From the NCBI GenBank assembly GCA_036396755.1, contig DASWKG010000125.1, positions 1 to 7,161 of the forward strand: a stretch of DNA of 7,161 bases, written 5' to 3'. The notes under the pieces are model-generated. The model was not told the origin of the DNA and ran no database searches. It saw nothing but the letters and a program-made list of their open reading frames with translations. A program made the translations under genes and the position numbers. Shown one piece after another: positions 5,649 to 7,161 of the stretch. Position 1 is the first letter of the stretch; every line of letters begins with the position of its first letter. Source of the stretch: DASWKG01 sp036396755. Its GTDB lineage: Bacteria; Actinomycetota; UBA4738; CALAEC01.

Positions 5649-5656
5649 GCACGACG

Positions 5657-7161
5657 ATGAGCCCTGCCCTCACGGAGCGGGACGCCTGCGGCATCGGGTT
5701 CGTGGCCGATGCCTCGGGGCGGCCGTCCCGGCGCGTCGTCGACGCCGCCCTCGAGGCGCTGAACCGGGTCCGCCACCGAGGCGCCGTCGCGGCCGACGCG
5801 CGAACGGGGGACGGCGCCGGCCTGCTGCTGCCGCTCCCGCGGGCCCTGCTCACCCGCGAGGCCCGCCGGCTCGGGCTCGGCCGCGTGTCGGCGCTCGAGC
5901 CGTACCGCTTCGGCGTCGCCGTCTGCTTCTCCGACCACGACGAGACGGGGCCGGGCATCCGCGACGTGGTCGAGGCGGCCTGTCGCGCCGAGCGGATCCG
6001 TGTCGTCGGATGGCGACCCGTCGCGGTGCGCCCCGACGCGCTCGGCGACCACGCGCGGGCGACGCGTCCGCGCATCGAGCAGGCGATCCTCGAGGGACCG
6101 TTCGCGATGTCGACCTGGGAGTCCGAATGGCACGCGCATCGGGCGCGTCGCCGGGCCGAGGTCGCCGCGCGCGAGGCCGGGCTCTCCCTCCACTTCCCCT
6201 CGTTCAGCTTCCTCACGATCGTCTACAAGGCGTTGGTCGCGGCCGATCAGCTCGCGGCGTTCTACCCCGACCTCGCCGACCCGATGCTCGACGCGCCGTT
6301 CGCGATCTTCCACCAGCGCTACTCGACGAACACCGAGCCCACGTGGGCCCGTGCCCAGCCGTTCCGGATGCTCTCGCACAACGGCGAGATCAACACGATC
6401 GCCGGCAACGTGAATCGGATGCGCTCGCGCGAGGGGCGCCTGGGCGCGTGGTCACCGGCCGAAGAGCGCTGGCTGCGGCCGGTCATCGACGAGCACGGCT
6501 CCGACTCCTCGATGCTCGACAACGTCCTCGAGCTCTTGGTCCGCGAGGGGTTCCGCCCCGGCGAGGGCCGGGACATCCGCCACGCGATCGCGATGCTGGT
6601 GCCCGCGGCGTGGGAGGGCGACCCTCGTCTCGACGGCGAGGTGGCCGACTTCTACCGCTACCACGCGGCGCTGATGGAGCCGTGGGACGGGCCGGCGGCG
6701 CTGGTGTTCACCGACGGGCGGGGCGTCGGCGCCGCGCTCGACCGGAACGGCCTCCGCCCGCTTCGCTGGGCCGAGTCCGAGGACGGGCTCGTCGTCTGCG
6801 CATCCGAGGCGGGCGTGGTCGACATGGCCGGCCGTGTCCGCAGGGGGAAGCTCGGGCCCGGCCAGATGCTGTTCCTCGACGGCCGCGGGCTCGACCTCGA
6901 CCCCATCGCCCGCATCGCGGCCCGGCGTCCGTACGGGCGGTGGCTCGACGAGCACCGGCTCGTGCGCGCGGCCGGCGAGGCGCGGGCCGAGGAGCTTGAG
7001 GACCTGCTGCCGCGGCAGGTCGCGCACGGCTACACGCGCGAGGACCTGCAGATGATGGTCCGCCCCGCCGCCACCTCCGGGAAGGAGCCGACGTACTCGA
7101 TGGGCGACGACACGCCGCTCCCGCCGCTCTCCCCCCACCGCCGCCCGGTCTTCCACTACCT
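5657..7161 (+). CDS. gltB: glutamate synthase large subunit, N-terminal part (runs off the window)
   Basis: The large subunit of glutamate synthase takes ammonia from glutamine and uses it with 2-oxoglutarate and reducing power to make two glutamates. The window holds the first 501 codons with no stop; the full protein is usually about 1,500 residues. MSPALTERDACGIGFVAD gives a 10-residue propeptide before Cys11, expected to become the N-terminal nucleophile of the class II glutaminase domain. Further signatures are RHRGAVAADARTGDGAGLLL (39-58), HQRYSTNTEPTWARAQPFRM (219-238), LSHNGEINTIAGNVNRM (239-255) and GSDSSMLDNVLELLV (281-295). EPWDGPAALVFTDGRGVG (341-358) and LDRNGLRPLRW (361-371) follow. 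KEPTYSMGDDTPLPPLS (476-492) begins the link to the central domain. The FMN and iron-sulfur domains lie beyond the edge. gltD, the small subunit, would be expected downstream. Confidence 0.96.
   Translation, partial: MSPALTERDACGIGFVADASGRPSRRVVDAALEALNRVRHRGAVAADARTGDGAGLLLPLPRALLTREARRLGLGRVSALEPYRFGVAVCFSDHDETGPGIRDVVEAACRAERIRVVGWRPVAVRPDALGDHARATRPRIEQAILEGPFAMSTWESEWHAHRARRRAEVAAREAGLSLHFPSFSFLTIVYKALVAADQLAAFYPDLADPMLDAPFAIFHQRYSTNTEPTWARAQPFRMLSHNGEINTIAGNVNRMRSREGRLGAWSPAEERWLRPVIDEHGSDSSMLDNVLELLVREGFRPGEGRDIRHAIAMLVPAAWEGDPRLDGEVADFYRYHAALMEPWDGPAALVFTDGRGVGAALDRNGLRPLRWAESEDGLVVCASEAGVVDMAGRVRRGKLGPGQMLFLDGRGLDLDPIARIAARRPYGRWLDEHRLVRAAGEARAEELEDLLPRQVAHGYTREDLQMMVRPAATSGKEPTYSMGDDTPLPPLSPHRRPVFHY

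Noticed and set aside
5494..6999. 501-residue plus-strand ORF overlapping gltB
   Set aside because: The translation is Arg/Ala/Pro/Gly repeats. The true gltB frame begins at 5657 with all family motifs, a promoter and a ribosome binding site, and stays open to the window end.

Overview
This is a high-GC window whose gene content and signals fit an actinobacterium: extreme GC in third codon positions, a GTG-started gene coupled by a GTGA overlap, and a likely leaderless transcript. The lineage cannot be fixed more closely from sequence reading alone. The window divides into a left accessory part (1 to about 2344) and a right chromosomal, metabolic part (2406 to 7161).

Left part. A perfect 11-bp inverted repeat and a possible 15-codon leader frame precede a 474-residue P-loop ATPase with a C-terminal DUF234-type nuclease-like domain (89-1513). 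About 100 nt without an intact gene follow. Next comes the 3' end of an IS630-family transposase on the minus strand (1614 to about 1872), truncated at its 5' side. Roughly 29 nt past that break a PIN-domain RNase-type toxin starts on the plus strand (1901-2344). No antitoxin gene is visible beside it. Mobile-element debris, an orphan toxin and visibly lower GC suggest a small, eroded accessory patch.

Right part. Three minus-strand genes run in series. A secreted six-cysteine protein (5491 to 4595) is followed after 42 nt by an uncharacterised 287-residue protein (4552 to 3689), which overlaps by GTGA the fumarylacetoacetase gene (3692 to 2406). Fumarylacetoacetase is the last enzyme of tyrosine/homogentisate breakdown. 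The coupled unknown protein is therefore a good candidate for a step or accessory role in that pathway. Diverging from the secreted-protein gene is gltB, the large subunit of glutamate synthase, which starts at 5657 and runs off the window end. It has a near-consensus promoter (TTGACA, 16 nt, TAGAAT) and an 8-bp dyad over the expected transcription start.

The most notable items are the unknown protein translationally coupled to fumarylacetoacetase, the orphan PIN toxin abutting a broken IS630 element, the structured leader before the ATPase, and the dyad at the gltB start site. No CRISPR array, RNA gene or clearly new multi-gene defence system was found.
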